A DNA stretch of 64,000 bases from IMG/VR virus record IMGVR_UViG_3300008259_005066, positions 1 to 64,000 of that record. One strand, given 5' to 3'. Source of the stretch: a virus. Positions within the stretch are counted from its first letter, which is position 1. Each line of letters begins with the position of its first letter. Below, in pieces: positions 57,577 through 64,000 of this stretch. The notes beneath the pieces were generated by a model. It was not told where the DNA came from, ran no database searches, and saw only the letters and a program-made list of their open reading frames with translations. Position numbers and translations under genes: made by a program.

Positions 57577-57608
57577 TCAAAAAAAAAAGGCTACCGTGGT
57601 AGCCTTTT
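57577..57608 (-). terminator. Strong intrinsic terminator
   Basis: AAAAGGCTACC/GGTAGCCTTTT stem (57585-57595 with 57598-57608), two-base loop, then a long U-tract on the minus strand. It ends the 57650-57919 gene. Confidence 0.9.
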
Positions 57609-57649
57609 GGACAAGGGTGACCAATTTGGGTTGGCCAGCGAACCTTTGA

Positions 57650-57919
57650 TTAGACCGTGATACCCATGGCCTGTGCTTTGTATGCCAAAGCAACCATGTT
57701 ACGGCTTGGTTTGCCCAACACATACTCAGTCACGTTCACACCATTACCTGCGGTGCGACGGTTGGTGTAGACAGCGAATCCATGCTGGCGGATGCGATGG
57801 ATTTCGGCGTTGAGATTGCCGATGCCCATTTTCTTGGCCTTGGATTCGGTCACGGGTTGACCATTTTGCAGTGCTTTGAGCACACGGAACGTCTTGGTTT
57901 CGGGATTGATAAATTTCAC
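57650..57919 (-). CDS. Small winged-helix-like protein, monocistronic
   Basis: 89 residues, GTG start at 57919. 'T-F-R-V-L-K-A-L-Q-N-G-Q-P-V-T-E-S-K-A-K-K' and 'N-A-E-I-H-R-I-R-Q-H-G-F-A-V-Y-T' fit a winged helix-turn-helix. The leader has a hairpin and a -10-like TATAAC. It has its own terminator, like the 42430 gene. Possibly a transcription regulator. Confidence 0.7.
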   Translation of the reverse strand: MKFINPETKTFRVLKALQNGQPVTESKAKKMGIGNLNAEIHRIRQHGFAVYTNRRTAGNGVNVTEYVLGKPSRNMVALAYKAQAMGITV

Positions 57920-58111
57920 AGTATTACCTTTCTATAGTAAGTCGCTGTGTTTTACAGCGTGTTATAATAATACACTATGTCGGCAGTAAGATCTACGATT
58001 TTGGTAGAATTACTGCTGTGAGTTTACCCATCTTGTATCATTGAAACGTGATATATAGCATTGTGGGCAGGATGGTCTTGCTCACACCGCTTTTATCCAA
58101 TTGGAGGAATC

Positions 58112-58270
58112 ATGAAAGCAATCGCAACTCTTATCGCTGGTCTTTTTGCCGCTGGTGTGGCCGTCGCCCAGACACCCGCTCCTGCTAAGAAAGAAGAGCC
58201 AAAAAAAGCCGAAGTGAAGAAAGAAGAAAAGAAGGACAAGAAAGACGAAAAGAAAGAAGCCAAGAAGTAA
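58112..58270 (+). CDS. Secreted Lys/Glu-rich 52-residue protein
   Basis: One of very few plus-strand genes. ATG 58112 has GGAGG upstream. 'M-K-A-I-A-T-L-I-A-G-L-F-A-A-G-V-A-V-A-Q' is a Sec signal peptide; the mature part is a Lys/Glu repeat with Pro. A terminator follows. The lysine-rich tail could bind envelope or nucleic acid. Function unknown. Confidence 0.75.
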   Translation: MKAIATLIAGLFAAGVAVAQTPAPAKKEEPKKAEVKKEEKKDKKDEKKEAKK

Positions 58271-58297
58271 TCCAGGCTCACCGGGTTTTCGAAAGGA

Positions 58298-58325
58298 TAA
58301 ACCGCCCTTGAGGCGGTTTATTTTT
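58298..58325 (+). terminator. Intrinsic terminator after the plus-strand secreted gene
   Basis: TAAACCGCC/GGCGGTTTA stem (58298-58306 with 58312-58320), five-base loop, then TTTTT on the plus strand. The hairpin covers the stop codon of the convergent gene at 58318. Confidence 0.85.
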
Positions 58326-58719
58326 GGGCAGTTTGCAGTTCGTCCACATGCCGACAATGGCGTCGGAATCCAAATCCGGGACAGGTGCATGACCAGTGTC
58401 CGGCCGAAAGATTGACAAAATATTGGTTGCCTTTGCTCCCTTGCACAGTCCAGATCTCACCTTGAGGTTCTGGCTCTTTGGCAGGGGCTTCGGTCTGTAT
58501 TGATAGATCGAACTTCCAGGTGTTCTTTTTGACTTCTTCAAACTTTCTGCCCCTGCGATCCATGCGGAGAAAGGTCTTCTTGTATTGGGGCTCGCTTTGA
58601 CCCCATTTGGAGTAGGCATAGACCTTGTCGCCATCCATGAGATACACATGGTTGGGCAGGCGATATTCCACGCCCTTCCATTCAGTGACTTCGCGCATGA
58701 TCTTCAGCGCCACGATCAC
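58318..58719 (-). CDS. SWIM zinc-finger protein
   Basis: 133 residues, GTG start with GTGA coupling. The C-terminal 'S-C-T-C-P-G-F-G-F-R-R-H-C-R-H' is a C-x-C-xn-C-x-H SWIM zinc motif after two beta strands. SWIM domains bind nucleic acid or protein. N-terminal half unknown. Confidence 0.8.
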   Translation of the reverse strand: MIVALKIMREVTEWKGVEYRLPNHVYLMDGDKVYAYSKWGQSEPQYKKTFLRMDRRGRKFEEVKKNTWKFDLSIQTEAPAKEPEPQGEIWTVQGSKGNQYFVNLSAGHWSCTCPGFGFRRHCRHVDELQTAQK

Positions 58720-58994
58720 ATGCTCCAGTAGGATTCGGATGCAGGCGAGCAGAAGTAAGGAGTGTTCACATCTTCTTGGAACTCCTGGCCTGACATCAAA
58801 TTCCGACGAGTGACCATGCGTGGTTGGTAATCGCGGGTGTGAGTGATTTCAAACTCGTTGCCCTTCCAACCGGCTTTCTTGACCAATCTAGTGATGGTGG
58901 CCTTGGCGGCACCTTGAGTGCGATAGGCACGAGTGCGATTTGGGCCATCCGAAACGATGAGTCCTGTGGCTTTGACTATGATGTAATATGACAT
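58716..58994 (-). CDS. Hypothetical protein
   Basis: 92 residues. 'S-Y-Y-I-I-V-K-A-T-G-L-I-V' strands and a basic helix ('A-A-K-A-T-I-T-R-L-V-K-K'). First gene after a palindrome-associated promoter. Function unknown. Confidence 0.6.
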   Translation of the reverse strand: MSYYIIVKATGLIVSDGPNRTRAYRTQGAAKATITRLVKKAGWKGNEFEITHTRDYQPRMVTRRNLMSGQEFQEDVNTPYFCSPASESYWSM

Positions 58995-59023
58995 ATCTGC
59001 TCCTTGATGTTTACTATACCTAT

Positions 59024-59053
59024 ATTATAACCGAAAATGGCTTTTTTGGTCAA
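59024..59053 (-). promoter_or_regulatory. sigma70-type early promoter (palindrome module D)
   Basis: TTGACC (59048-59053), 18-base spacer, TATAAT (59024-59029). Confidence 0.75.
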
Positions 59054-59058
59054 CCGCT

Positions 59059-59078
59059 AGGTTAGTGCGCACTTACCT
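59059..59078. promoter_or_regulatory. Palindromic element D
   Basis: AGGTTAGTGCGCACTTACCT, centre 15.5 bases from the -35 edge, overlapping the stop of the next gene at 59073. Confidence 0.65.
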
Positions 59079-59303
59079 AGTGAAAAATAACCCTACAAGG
59101 TATATGGACAATAAGCCCACGTTCACAGTGATCATGGCACGGTCGCGGATACGCACGGCCCATAGCACAAAAACCAAACTGCCTAGATTCAGCAGATATA
59201 CGTTCAAAGGATCAATGCGGAGGCTGGTGCAGAGTGCTCCAGCCAGGGTTACGATAGTTCCGGCCCATTTGAGGCCCCAGGTGATTCGGTCATTTCTTAG
59301 CAT
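59073..59303 (-). CDS. Small membrane protein, possibly leaderless
   Basis: 76 residues from the ATG at 59303, with two membrane helices ('T-I-V-T-L-A-G-A-L' and 'L-N-L-G-S-L-V-F-V-L-W-A'). The -10 box ends seven bases upstream, so the transcript would begin at or next to the ATG. Function unknown. Confidence 0.6.
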   Translation of the reverse strand: MLRNDRITWGLKWAGTIVTLAGALCTSLRIDPLNVYLLNLGSLVFVLWAVRIRDRAMITVNVGLLSIYLVGLFFTR

Positions 59304-59309
59304 ACCCAT

Positions 59310-59339
59310 ATTATAACCGAAATCACTATTTCTGGTCAA
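59310..59339 (-). promoter_or_regulatory. sigma70-type promoter without palindrome
   Basis: TTGACC (59334-59339), 18-base spacer, TATAAT (59310-59315), overlapping the methyltransferase stop region. Confidence 0.7.
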
Positions 59340-60130
59340 CCAGCGGTTTCTGCGGCTATGCGATCCAGGGCAAAGTCCCTGTAGTTTGCATCAATTTCAA
59401 AGCCCATCCATGACAGACCACAGCGATGGGCCGCGATGGCAGTAGTGCCTGATCCCATGAATGGGTCCAGCACAGTGCCTGATGTGATGCCTGACACACG
59501 GATGCAATTTTCGGCCAAGGCCACAGGAAAAGTGGCCGGATGATCGCCTCGATGCTTGGCCCGGTTGCTGATGGTCTCATAGGGTATGAACCAGGTGTTG
59601 CCACGACAGCGTAGATTGGGTTTGGTTCCGGCAGTCTTGGGATTGCGTAGATTCTCCGCATAGTATTCGTAGGGCACACCAATGGTGAGTTTGTCCAATG
59701 GGCTCCGACCTGCCTTGGTGAAATGGAACACATGCTCCCATGTGGGAGCGATGTAACGTTCGGAGTTCACTGGTTTGAAGTGTCCCGATGTCTTTCCGTT
59801 GACATAGATCGATTTGACCCACATCACGGAATTCTGGAGCACGAAATGATCACGAGCCACCTGCGCCACGTCTTGTGCCACCCAGGGATCTTGATTGCTG
59901 TAACCTACGTTGAGCCAGAAGTGTCCGTCATCGGTCAGCACTCTTTTGATCTCGCCGAACACCGACCCCAGCCATCGGAGATAGTCCTGCCGTGGCCGGT
60001 CGTCGCGATAGGTGCTGTAACCAATGCCCAGGTTGTAGGGCGGAGAAGTCACGCAGATATCGACACTGGCTTCGGGCAAGGCCTGCATGCCTGTGACGCA
60101 GTCCTGCAATATGATGTTATTTTTATCCAA
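59336..60130 (-). CDS. DNA methyltransferase, SPPY type
   Basis: 264 residues. Motif IV 'T-S-P-P-Y-N-L' near residue 29 and motif I-like 'L-D-P-F-M-G-S-G-T-T' near 230 give the beta-class order; S-P-P-Y is usual for N4-cytosine enzymes. TTG at 60130 is the likely start, since the first ATG is inside the domain. It overlaps the nuclease-like gene by 8 bases, suggesting a paired function. Confidence 0.88.
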   Translation of the reverse strand: MDKNNIILQDCVTGMQALPEASVDICVTSPPYNLGIGYSTYRDDRPRQDYLRWLGSVFGEIKRVLTDDGHFWLNVGYSNQDPWVAQDVAQVARDHFVLQNSVMWVKSIYVNGKTSGHFKPVNSERYIAPTWEHVFHFTKAGRSPLDKLTIGVPYEYYAENLRNPKTAGTKPNLRCRGNTWFIPYETISNRAKHRGDHPATFPVALAENCIRVSGITSGTVLDPFMGSGTTAIAAHRCGLSWMGFEIDANYRDFALDRIAAETAG

Positions 60131-60578
60131 ACAGTCGTTCTCGTTCTTGTGTGGGTATCTTGCCCGCAGGATAGTTTTCTACCAATTCGGTTCCACGTTT
60201 GAACACGATGCGCACCCGGGGGAATTCTGTGATATCACTCAGTATGTAGTCGATGGTGAGAGCATGCTCATGCAATTTCTCTCTATCGATCTTGCGCCCG
60301 GCACCCAGCATGTTGCTGGGAGCATAACTGGCACCACCGCGGGTGAAGCCTTTGAGGTCCAGCCTGCGACCAGTGGATGTCTGCACATGATCATAGCCGT
60401 CTTGATCCACGTATTCTAGATCTTCGAACCATACTGGCAAGATGTTCTCCAGGAACTTGCTGGCCACACGACCATCCTGGAACAAGTCATGCACGGTATC
60501 TATGGGCAGATCACCAAACTGCACCCGGCCCGTGAGGTCAAACTCAAAGGTATGATCGTATCGGATCTGCTGTTTCAT
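60123..60578 (-). CDS. Possible PD-(D/E)xK-type nuclease next to a methyltransferase
   Basis: 151 residues. 'V-D-Q-D-G-Y-D-H-V-Q' followed by 'R-R-L-D-L-K-G-F-T' could be the D...(D/E)xK metal core of a restriction-type nuclease. The assignment rests on this weak pattern plus the coupled methyltransferase. It could instead be a DNA-binding accessory protein. Confidence 0.5.
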   Translation of the reverse strand: MKQQIRYDHTFEFDLTGRVQFGDLPIDTVHDLFQDGRVASKFLENILPVWFEDLEYVDQDGYDHVQTSTGRRLDLKGFTRGGASYAPSNMLGAGRKIDREKLHEHALTIDYILSDITEFPRVRIVFKRGTELVENYPAGKIPTQERERLFG

Positions 60579-60850
60579 ACTCGTTCCAAAAGGTTGGCCG
60601 GAACATTGTAGCGACCACCCAGTGTCTGCACCAGGATAAATTTCTGCTTCACACGGTCCACGGTGCCAAAGATGTCCTGGCCCAGTTTGGGATGATAGAA
60701 CTTCACCGGAGTGCCCACACGGATGGTGACTTTTACTTCTTGTCCAATCTGGCGCCGGCGATACTTGATGGCCAGGGCGATGGCATTGAGTTGATCATTG
60801 GTGAAATCGCCGTGCATGATTTCGTGATTGACTTCGCTGATTGTGGGCAT
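60575..60850 (-). CDS. Conserved small T4-like phage protein
   Basis: 91 residues. 'G-D-F-T-N-D-Q-L-N-A-I-A-L-A-I-K-Y' and 'G-T-V-D-R-V-K-Q-K-F-I-L-V' with 'V-P-A-N-L-L-E' at the end; I recall relatives in T4-like cyanophages with no function. Its leader can fold as a pseudoknot, and AAGGAG precedes the ATG. Confidence 0.7.
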   Translation of the reverse strand: MPTISEVNHEIMHGDFTNDQLNAIALAIKYRRRQIGQEVKVTIRVGTPVKFYHPKLGQDIFGTVDRVKQKFILVQTLGGRYNVPANLLERV

Positions 60851-60876
60851 GTGTATCTCCTTGTGATATAATAAGT

Positions 60877-60917
60877 GCTGATTTTTCTTTATAGTCTATA
60901 ATCAGCAAAAATAGACT
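60877..60917 (-). promoter_or_regulatory. H-type RNA pseudoknot in the leader of the 60575-60850 gene
   Basis: In the minus-strand RNA, 5'-AGUCUAU pairs with AUAGACU (7 bp) and GCUGAUU with AAUCAGC (7 bp), interleaved 1-2-1'-2'. Loops are UUUU, none, and A-rich AUAAAGAAA. This is the geometry of an H-type pseudoknot, upstream of the ribosome-binding site. Confidence 0.55.
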
Positions 60918-60980
60918 GCTTCGGGTTCTGGGGTATCAAGGCTCCCCAAGGCAGGCACCTGCCTATCACGGCCTCAAACA

Positions 60981-61355
60981 TCAAGCCGCCTTACGGAAAT
61001 AACCGTAAGGCAGGCCCAGTTGGAAACAGAGATACTCATCGTCTCCCTGGGTATCGTGTGATTCATGCAACCAACGTATCGCTGTCGCACGATCCCGGGC
61101 ACCTGAACGCATCAGGGTGTCAATGGCTTTCTCCACCCGGGCCGTGGCCTCGGCTTCGCTTTCGCGGCGTTGGGCTTCTTCGGCTTCGATGACCTGACCT
61201 AGGGATGCAAACTCGCGGTCGAAATCCGCCAAGGTCCAGCCGCTGGTGTCGATGCCACGTGGGCGCACACCGTAGGCGTCTTTATACATGTCCCAGAAAG
61301 TGCATGATGCACGTTCTAGATCTGACATTTCTTCCCAAGATTTAAAGTCGCTCAT
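60981..61355 (-). CDS. Hypothetical protein
   Basis: 124 residues, helical, Glu/Arg-rich middle ('E-A-E-E-A-Q-R-R-E-S-E-A-E-A-T-A-R'). I recall it as a phage family without function. First gene after palindrome module E. Confidence 0.6.
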   Translation of the reverse strand: MSDFKSWEEMSDLERASCTFWDMYKDAYGVRPRGIDTSGWTLADFDREFASLGQVIEAEEAQRRESEAEATARVEKAIDTLMRSGARDRATAIRWLHESHDTQGDDEYLCFQLGLPYGYFRKAA

Positions 61356-61384
61356 TGTTGCTCCTTGTGTATCACTATACCCAA

Positions 61385-61413
61385 ATTATAGCAAAATGGC
61401 GATTTCTGGTCAA
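61385..61413 (-). promoter_or_regulatory. sigma70-type early promoter (palindrome module E)
   Basis: TTGACC (61408-61413), 17-base spacer, TATAAT (61385-61390). Confidence 0.75.
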
Positions 61414-61430
61414 CCTGGGCAAAAACACTG

Positions 61431-61448
61431 GGTTAGTGCGCACTAACC
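61431..61448. promoter_or_regulatory. Palindromic element E (perfect)
   Basis: GGTTAGTGCGCACTAACC is a perfect 18-base palindrome, centre 26.5 bases from the -35 edge. Confidence 0.7.
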
Positions 61449-61489
61449 TTGGTTGTCATAATATTTTAACATTTTGTGGTAGTGCAACA

Positions 61490-61497
61490 TATAAATA
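61490..61497 (+). promoter_or_regulatory. Exact T4 late promoter TATAAATA, plus strand
   Basis: TATAAATA about 30 bases upstream of the ATG at 61528, with AAGGA between. Confidence 0.7.
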
Positions 61498-61527
61498 TCA
61501 GTAGAAACCATGAGAAAGGAAATAAAG

Positions 61528-61662
61528 ATGAAAAATTTTTGGAATTCTGTATATTGTTTTTTTGAATCCATAGCACGGGCCAGAGCGGCCAGCTTCCACG
61601 CCCGACAAGGAAATTACAAAACGGCTCAGCGTATAATGGGAGAAAAAAGCCAATGCTGTTAA
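61528..61662 (+). CDS. 44-residue basic protein, plus strand, late
   Basis: ATG at 61528 preceded by AAGGAAA and an exact late promoter. 'M-K-N-F-W-N-S-V-Y-C-F-F-E' amphipathic start, then Arg/Ala helix and a C-C end. Too short for family recognition; supported by promoter and ribosome site. Confidence 0.65.
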   Translation: MKNFWNSVYCFFESIARARAASFHARQGNYKTAQRIMGEKSQCC

Positions 61663-61727
61663 ATTGGTGGCCTTACACCGACGAAGAGTGGGAACAATTG
61701 AACTATCCCAGTCGCAAACCTAACTAA
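61653..61727 (+). CDS. 24-residue peptide overlapping the 61528 gene
   Basis: ATG at 61653 lies inside the end of the preceding gene, with GGGAGAA upstream, and reads W-W-P-Y-T-D-E-E-W. Translational coupling is plausible, but a peptide this short is weakly supported. Confidence 0.4.
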   Translation: MLLNWWPYTDEEWEQLNYPSRKPN

Positions 61728-62191
61728 TCGTAGATCCAACCCAGATCCTCGATCCGGTGTATCCAAGTAAACACTGGGATGTCGAAATCCAGTGTCCAGA
61801 TTCCATTCCATCCCAGGTAAGTGTGAGCAGATAGATATTCTGGTAGATCCTGTCCAGACTTCCGTTGTTCAGTGGCCCAGGGTTCTGGGTATCGAGGACG
61901 ATAACGTCCTTGCCATAGTAATTTGTCAGTGCTGATATCGTTTAATCTCACACCCTTTATTACCACGGCTTTGTCTTTGTTCCCCACTGTGTCTGAATCT
62001 TGTTTGTTGAGCAATTCAACTGAAACTTTGGCATCACCTTTGCCGGATTCCCATGTATGGGAAAAATGGGTGGCTTTTTCGAGAGGGCCGGCCCAGCGCC
62101 ATTCTGGGCCTATCTTCACGATTATCTCAGGCAGTTCCTCATGCCACACAGAATCGATTTCGATATCGATCTTAGTTCTGTAGGTAGCCAT
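61724..62191 (-). CDS. Beta-rich protein coupled to radical SAM copy 3
   Basis: 155 residues from the ATG at 62191, which overlaps the radical SAM stop by 20 bases. Beta-sandwich look: 'K-I-D-I-E-I-D-S-V-W', 'V-V-I-K-G-V-R-L-N-D', and the end 'W-T-L-D-F-D-I-P-V-F-T-W-I-H' with 'L-G-W-I'. I recall a similar C-terminal motif in other phages. It may bind a carbohydrate or be the target of the radical SAM enzyme. Confidence 0.65.
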   Translation of the reverse strand: MATYRTKIDIEIDSVWHEELPEIIVKIGPEWRWAGPLEKATHFSHTWESGKGDAKVSVELLNKQDSDTVGNKDKAVVIKGVRLNDISTDKLLWQGRYRPRYPEPWATEQRKSGQDLPEYLSAHTYLGWNGIWTLDFDIPVFTWIHRIEDLGWIYD

Positions 62192-63494
62192 GCTTGTCAA
62201 GTATGTGGGCAAATTCTGGATACAACACACGAGCGTCAAATCCAAACACACGATCCCAGCGATCGAGATGCTGTACCAATGCTGACCAACGACGATCTCG
62301 ATCATCAGGTTCTGGTAGATCCAATATCCGCAGTATTTGTAATATCTGATTTTTGGCCACCCTGCGGAAGTTGTTGGGGTCACTTTCGTTATAGTCAGAC
62401 CACACATCGGCTTCATCCAGTGCATATCTTGTCAACAAATCAAGATATGGCAGTCGATACTGATCTCTTATGTTTTTGGGTACCACAGTGATATCAAGGA
62501 AATCTGGATCTGTGCAGAGATTGCTTTTGATCAACAACCCCTTTTGCAAAGCCAACTCAATGACTTGCCAATAACTGCGCACTGTCAGCAATCCCGGTGC
62601 TGGTCTCAAGGTCACTGTGATCGTGGTGCCATTGCACTCATTGATGTAATTCTCGATGTTGGCCAGCACCATGCTATTATCTGTGCCCTGGCGAGTGTAT
62701 TCATTGAGCGTGTCCAGAGTTTCTATGCTGATCTCAAGACCCACCCTGGGGAACCGTTTGAGTTTTTCGATGATCTTTTTGTCAAAGGAAGTGCCATTGG
62801 TCACGAAACTCATGCACACATCTGTGCGACCATGATCGATCAGGAAATCCACTAGATCATGGAACCGAGGTTGTATTATGGTCTCCCCGCCCATGAAATG
62901 TATGTTCTTGAGTTTGGATATTGATACTAACTCCTCGCGGAATCTATTCCATACTTCTGGATCAGCGGTCCAATCCTGTGATACAGCACTGATCATGTTC
63001 CATTGACGATGTTGGCTGGCGATGCGGCTGGATGCTGACGGGTTACACATCTTGCAGGCGAGATTGCAGTAGTTGCCAAGATCAATGTGCAGATCGATTG
63101 GCATGCCATCATATGCACCTGCGTTGGATCGACTGTGTTCAAATTTTTCGAACCCAGGACTTTGCTGGTAACTTTCTGCAAAATTCTGCTTGGTGAATAT
63201 CACTGATTTCTGATTGCTACGATGCCGACGACTGGTGTCACTGACCTGTTCTTCGTGCCAGCATCTAGCACAATGATTCCATTGCTGATCCCCTAGCACT
63301 TGTAATCTAGCTTCACGCATGGGCACAGAATCATACCACTCCTTTATGGACATGTTCCTGATGTTGTATCGCTGTTTCAGCGATGTATCATAGGGAACAT
63401 TGGGAGTGGCATGACAGCAAAACGCCAAAGCGCCGTCCCAGTAGATATGTAATTCATACCACGGGCTGTTGCAGAATATTCTTTGATTAGACAT
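62172..63494 (-). CDS. Radical SAM protein (copy 3)
   Basis: 440 residues. C-x3-C-x2-C at 143-150 (C-N-L-A-C-K-M-C) and the SAM motif 'F-M-G-G-E-T-I-I'. N-terminal cysteines (C8, C26, C27, C75, C78) match the pattern of copy 1 and could hold an auxiliary cluster. Start overlaps the clpP stop, and a beta-rich partner follows. Substrate unknown. Confidence 0.85.
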   Translation of the reverse strand: MSNQRIFCNSPWYELHIYWDGALAFCCHATPNVPYDTSLKQRYNIRNMSIKEWYDSVPMREARLQVLGDQQWNHCARCWHEEQVSDTSRRHRSNQKSVIFTKQNFAESYQQSPGFEKFEHSRSNAGAYDGMPIDLHIDLGNYCNLACKMCNPSASSRIASQHRQWNMISAVSQDWTADPEVWNRFREELVSISKLKNIHFMGGETIIQPRFHDLVDFLIDHGRTDVCMSFVTNGTSFDKKIIEKLKRFPRVGLEISIETLDTLNEYTRQGTDNSMVLANIENYINECNGTTITVTLRPAPGLLTVRSYWQVIELALQKGLLIKSNLCTDPDFLDITVVPKNIRDQYRLPYLDLLTRYALDEADVWSDYNESDPNNFRRVAKNQILQILRILDLPEPDDRDRRWSALVQHLDRWDRVFGFDARVLYPEFAHILDKHGYLQN

Positions 63495-64000
63495 CTCGTT
63501 GGGTGATGATGCGATCAGCTAGGCCATACTCCACGGCCTGTTGTGCTGTCATCCAGTTGTCTCGATCCATATCTTTCTCCAGAGTCGCATAGTCTTTGCC
63601 GGTGTGCTGGACATAGAGTTCAGTCAAGGTCTTCTTCCAGCGCATGAGTTCTTTGTAACGGATCTCCACTTCAGTGACCTGTCCTTCAGCTCCACCCAGA
63701 GGTTGATGGATCATGTGCTGGCTGTGTGGCAGGATGAACCGCTTGCCAGCAGTGCCGGCGCAGGCCAGCATGGAGCCCATCGACGCGGCCAATCCACACA
63801 CTATGGTAGAAACATCACACTTGATGAACTGCATGGTATCATAGATGCTCATGCCCGCTGTGATTGACCCGCCTGGTGAGTTGATATAGAACAAGATGTC
63901 TCTGTCAGGATTTTCCGCTTCTAGGAACAGCATCTGCGCCACTATGAGGCTGGCTGAATGTGAGTTTACGTCTGTATCCAGCATGATGATGCGATCTCTC
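63487..64000 (-). CDS. clpP: ClpP-type serine protease (5' end outside window)
   Basis: 171 residues visible, missing the N-terminus. Full active site: 'G-L-A-A-S-M-G-S' (Ser), 'M-I-H-Q-P-L-G-G' (His) and a C-terminal 'E-Y-G-L-A-D' (Asp). Very close to bacterial ClpP. It degrades proteins with a Clp ATPase; the window's own Clp ATPase is broken, so it may use the host's. Overlaps the radical SAM start by 8 bases. Confidence 0.95.
   Translation of the reverse strand, partial: RDRIIMLDTDVNSHSASLIVAQMLFLEAENPDRDILFYINSPGGSITAGMSIYDTMQFIKCDVSTIVCGLAASMGSMLACAGTAGKRFILPHSQHMIHQPLGGAEGQVTEVEIRYKELMRWKKTLTELYVQHTGKDYATLEKDMDRDNWMTAQQAVEYGLADRIITQRDV

Noticed and set aside
57920-58111. tRNA or small RNA gene in the 57.9-58.1 kb gap
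   Set aside because: Only a leader hairpin and promoter-like bases were seen; no cloverleaf could be traced.
1-64000. CRISPR array or phage defence island
   Set aside because: No regularly spaced direct repeats were found; repeats in the fibre gene are protein-coding.

Overview
This window reads as part of a large T4-like (tailed, myovirus-type) bacteriophage genome, probably from an uncultivated aquatic phage of a proteobacterium. The evidence is a dense array of short, overlapping genes almost all on the minus strand; T4-type late promoters (TATAAATA or CTAAATA) in front of virion and lysis genes; host-like sigma70 promoters (TTGACN-17/18-TATAAT) in front of small accessory genes; a T4 gp44-type clamp loader; a GroES/gp31-like co-chaperonin; PhoH, MazG and ClpP; and fibre genes with the 'P-N-D-G-x-G-D-x-L-R-T-A' start typical of T4-like marine phages. 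No tRNA, rRNA, CRISPR array, integrase or transposase was seen. No stretch over 300 bases lacks a gene.

Layout. 1-9.2 kb: late genes, including a HAD phosphatase-like protein, two small proteins and a 1699-residue giant protein (nucleotidyltransferase, HExxH peptidase and amidoligase-like segments). The N-termini and internal L-x-E motifs suggest capsid-targeted, protease-matured head-interior proteins. A glycosyltransferase and an HxGH nucleotidyltransferase follow. 9.2-10.9 kb: small, probably structural genes. 10.9-14.2 kb: chaperone and protein-processing genes (split Clp ATPase, peptide deformylase, truncated DnaJ). 14.2-16.1 kb: lysis cassette (GH19 endolysin, Rz with nested Rz1, holin-like protein). 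16.2-19.0 kb: radical SAM/SGNH pair and two conserved proteins. 19.1-25.1 kb: PhoH (plus strand), HAD, clamp loader, GroES-like, DnaE-like fragment, MazG. 25.1-34.5 kb: tail fibre and structural genes, plus an A-type Fe-S carrier and a superoxide dismutase. 34.5-39.7 kb: two SGNH genes inserted next to infA, a second radical SAM gene and nadE. 39.7-61.4 kb: early/accessory region of many short genes, two DNA methyltransferases, two ParB-like proteins and a family of sigma70 promoters, several with an upstream palindrome. 61.5-64 kb: a plus-strand late micro-operon, then clpP, a third radical SAM gene and its overlapping partner.

How it fits together. Early sigma70 promoters would drive takeover and defence-related functions (methyltransferases, NAD synthetase, infA). 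Late promoters drive virion, lysis and head-interior proteins. Folding and processing enzymes (PDF, Clp, GroES-like, ClpP) support virion assembly. The least explained parts are (a) the capsid-targeted polyprotein cluster with export-type signals, (b) the repeated radical SAM/SGNH modules, one with a duplicated infA tail as an insertion scar, and (c) the palindrome-plus-promoter regulon. Three genes (Clp ATPase, DnaJ, metallophosphoesterase) carry internal losses that break the frame; these may be real decay or assembly errors.
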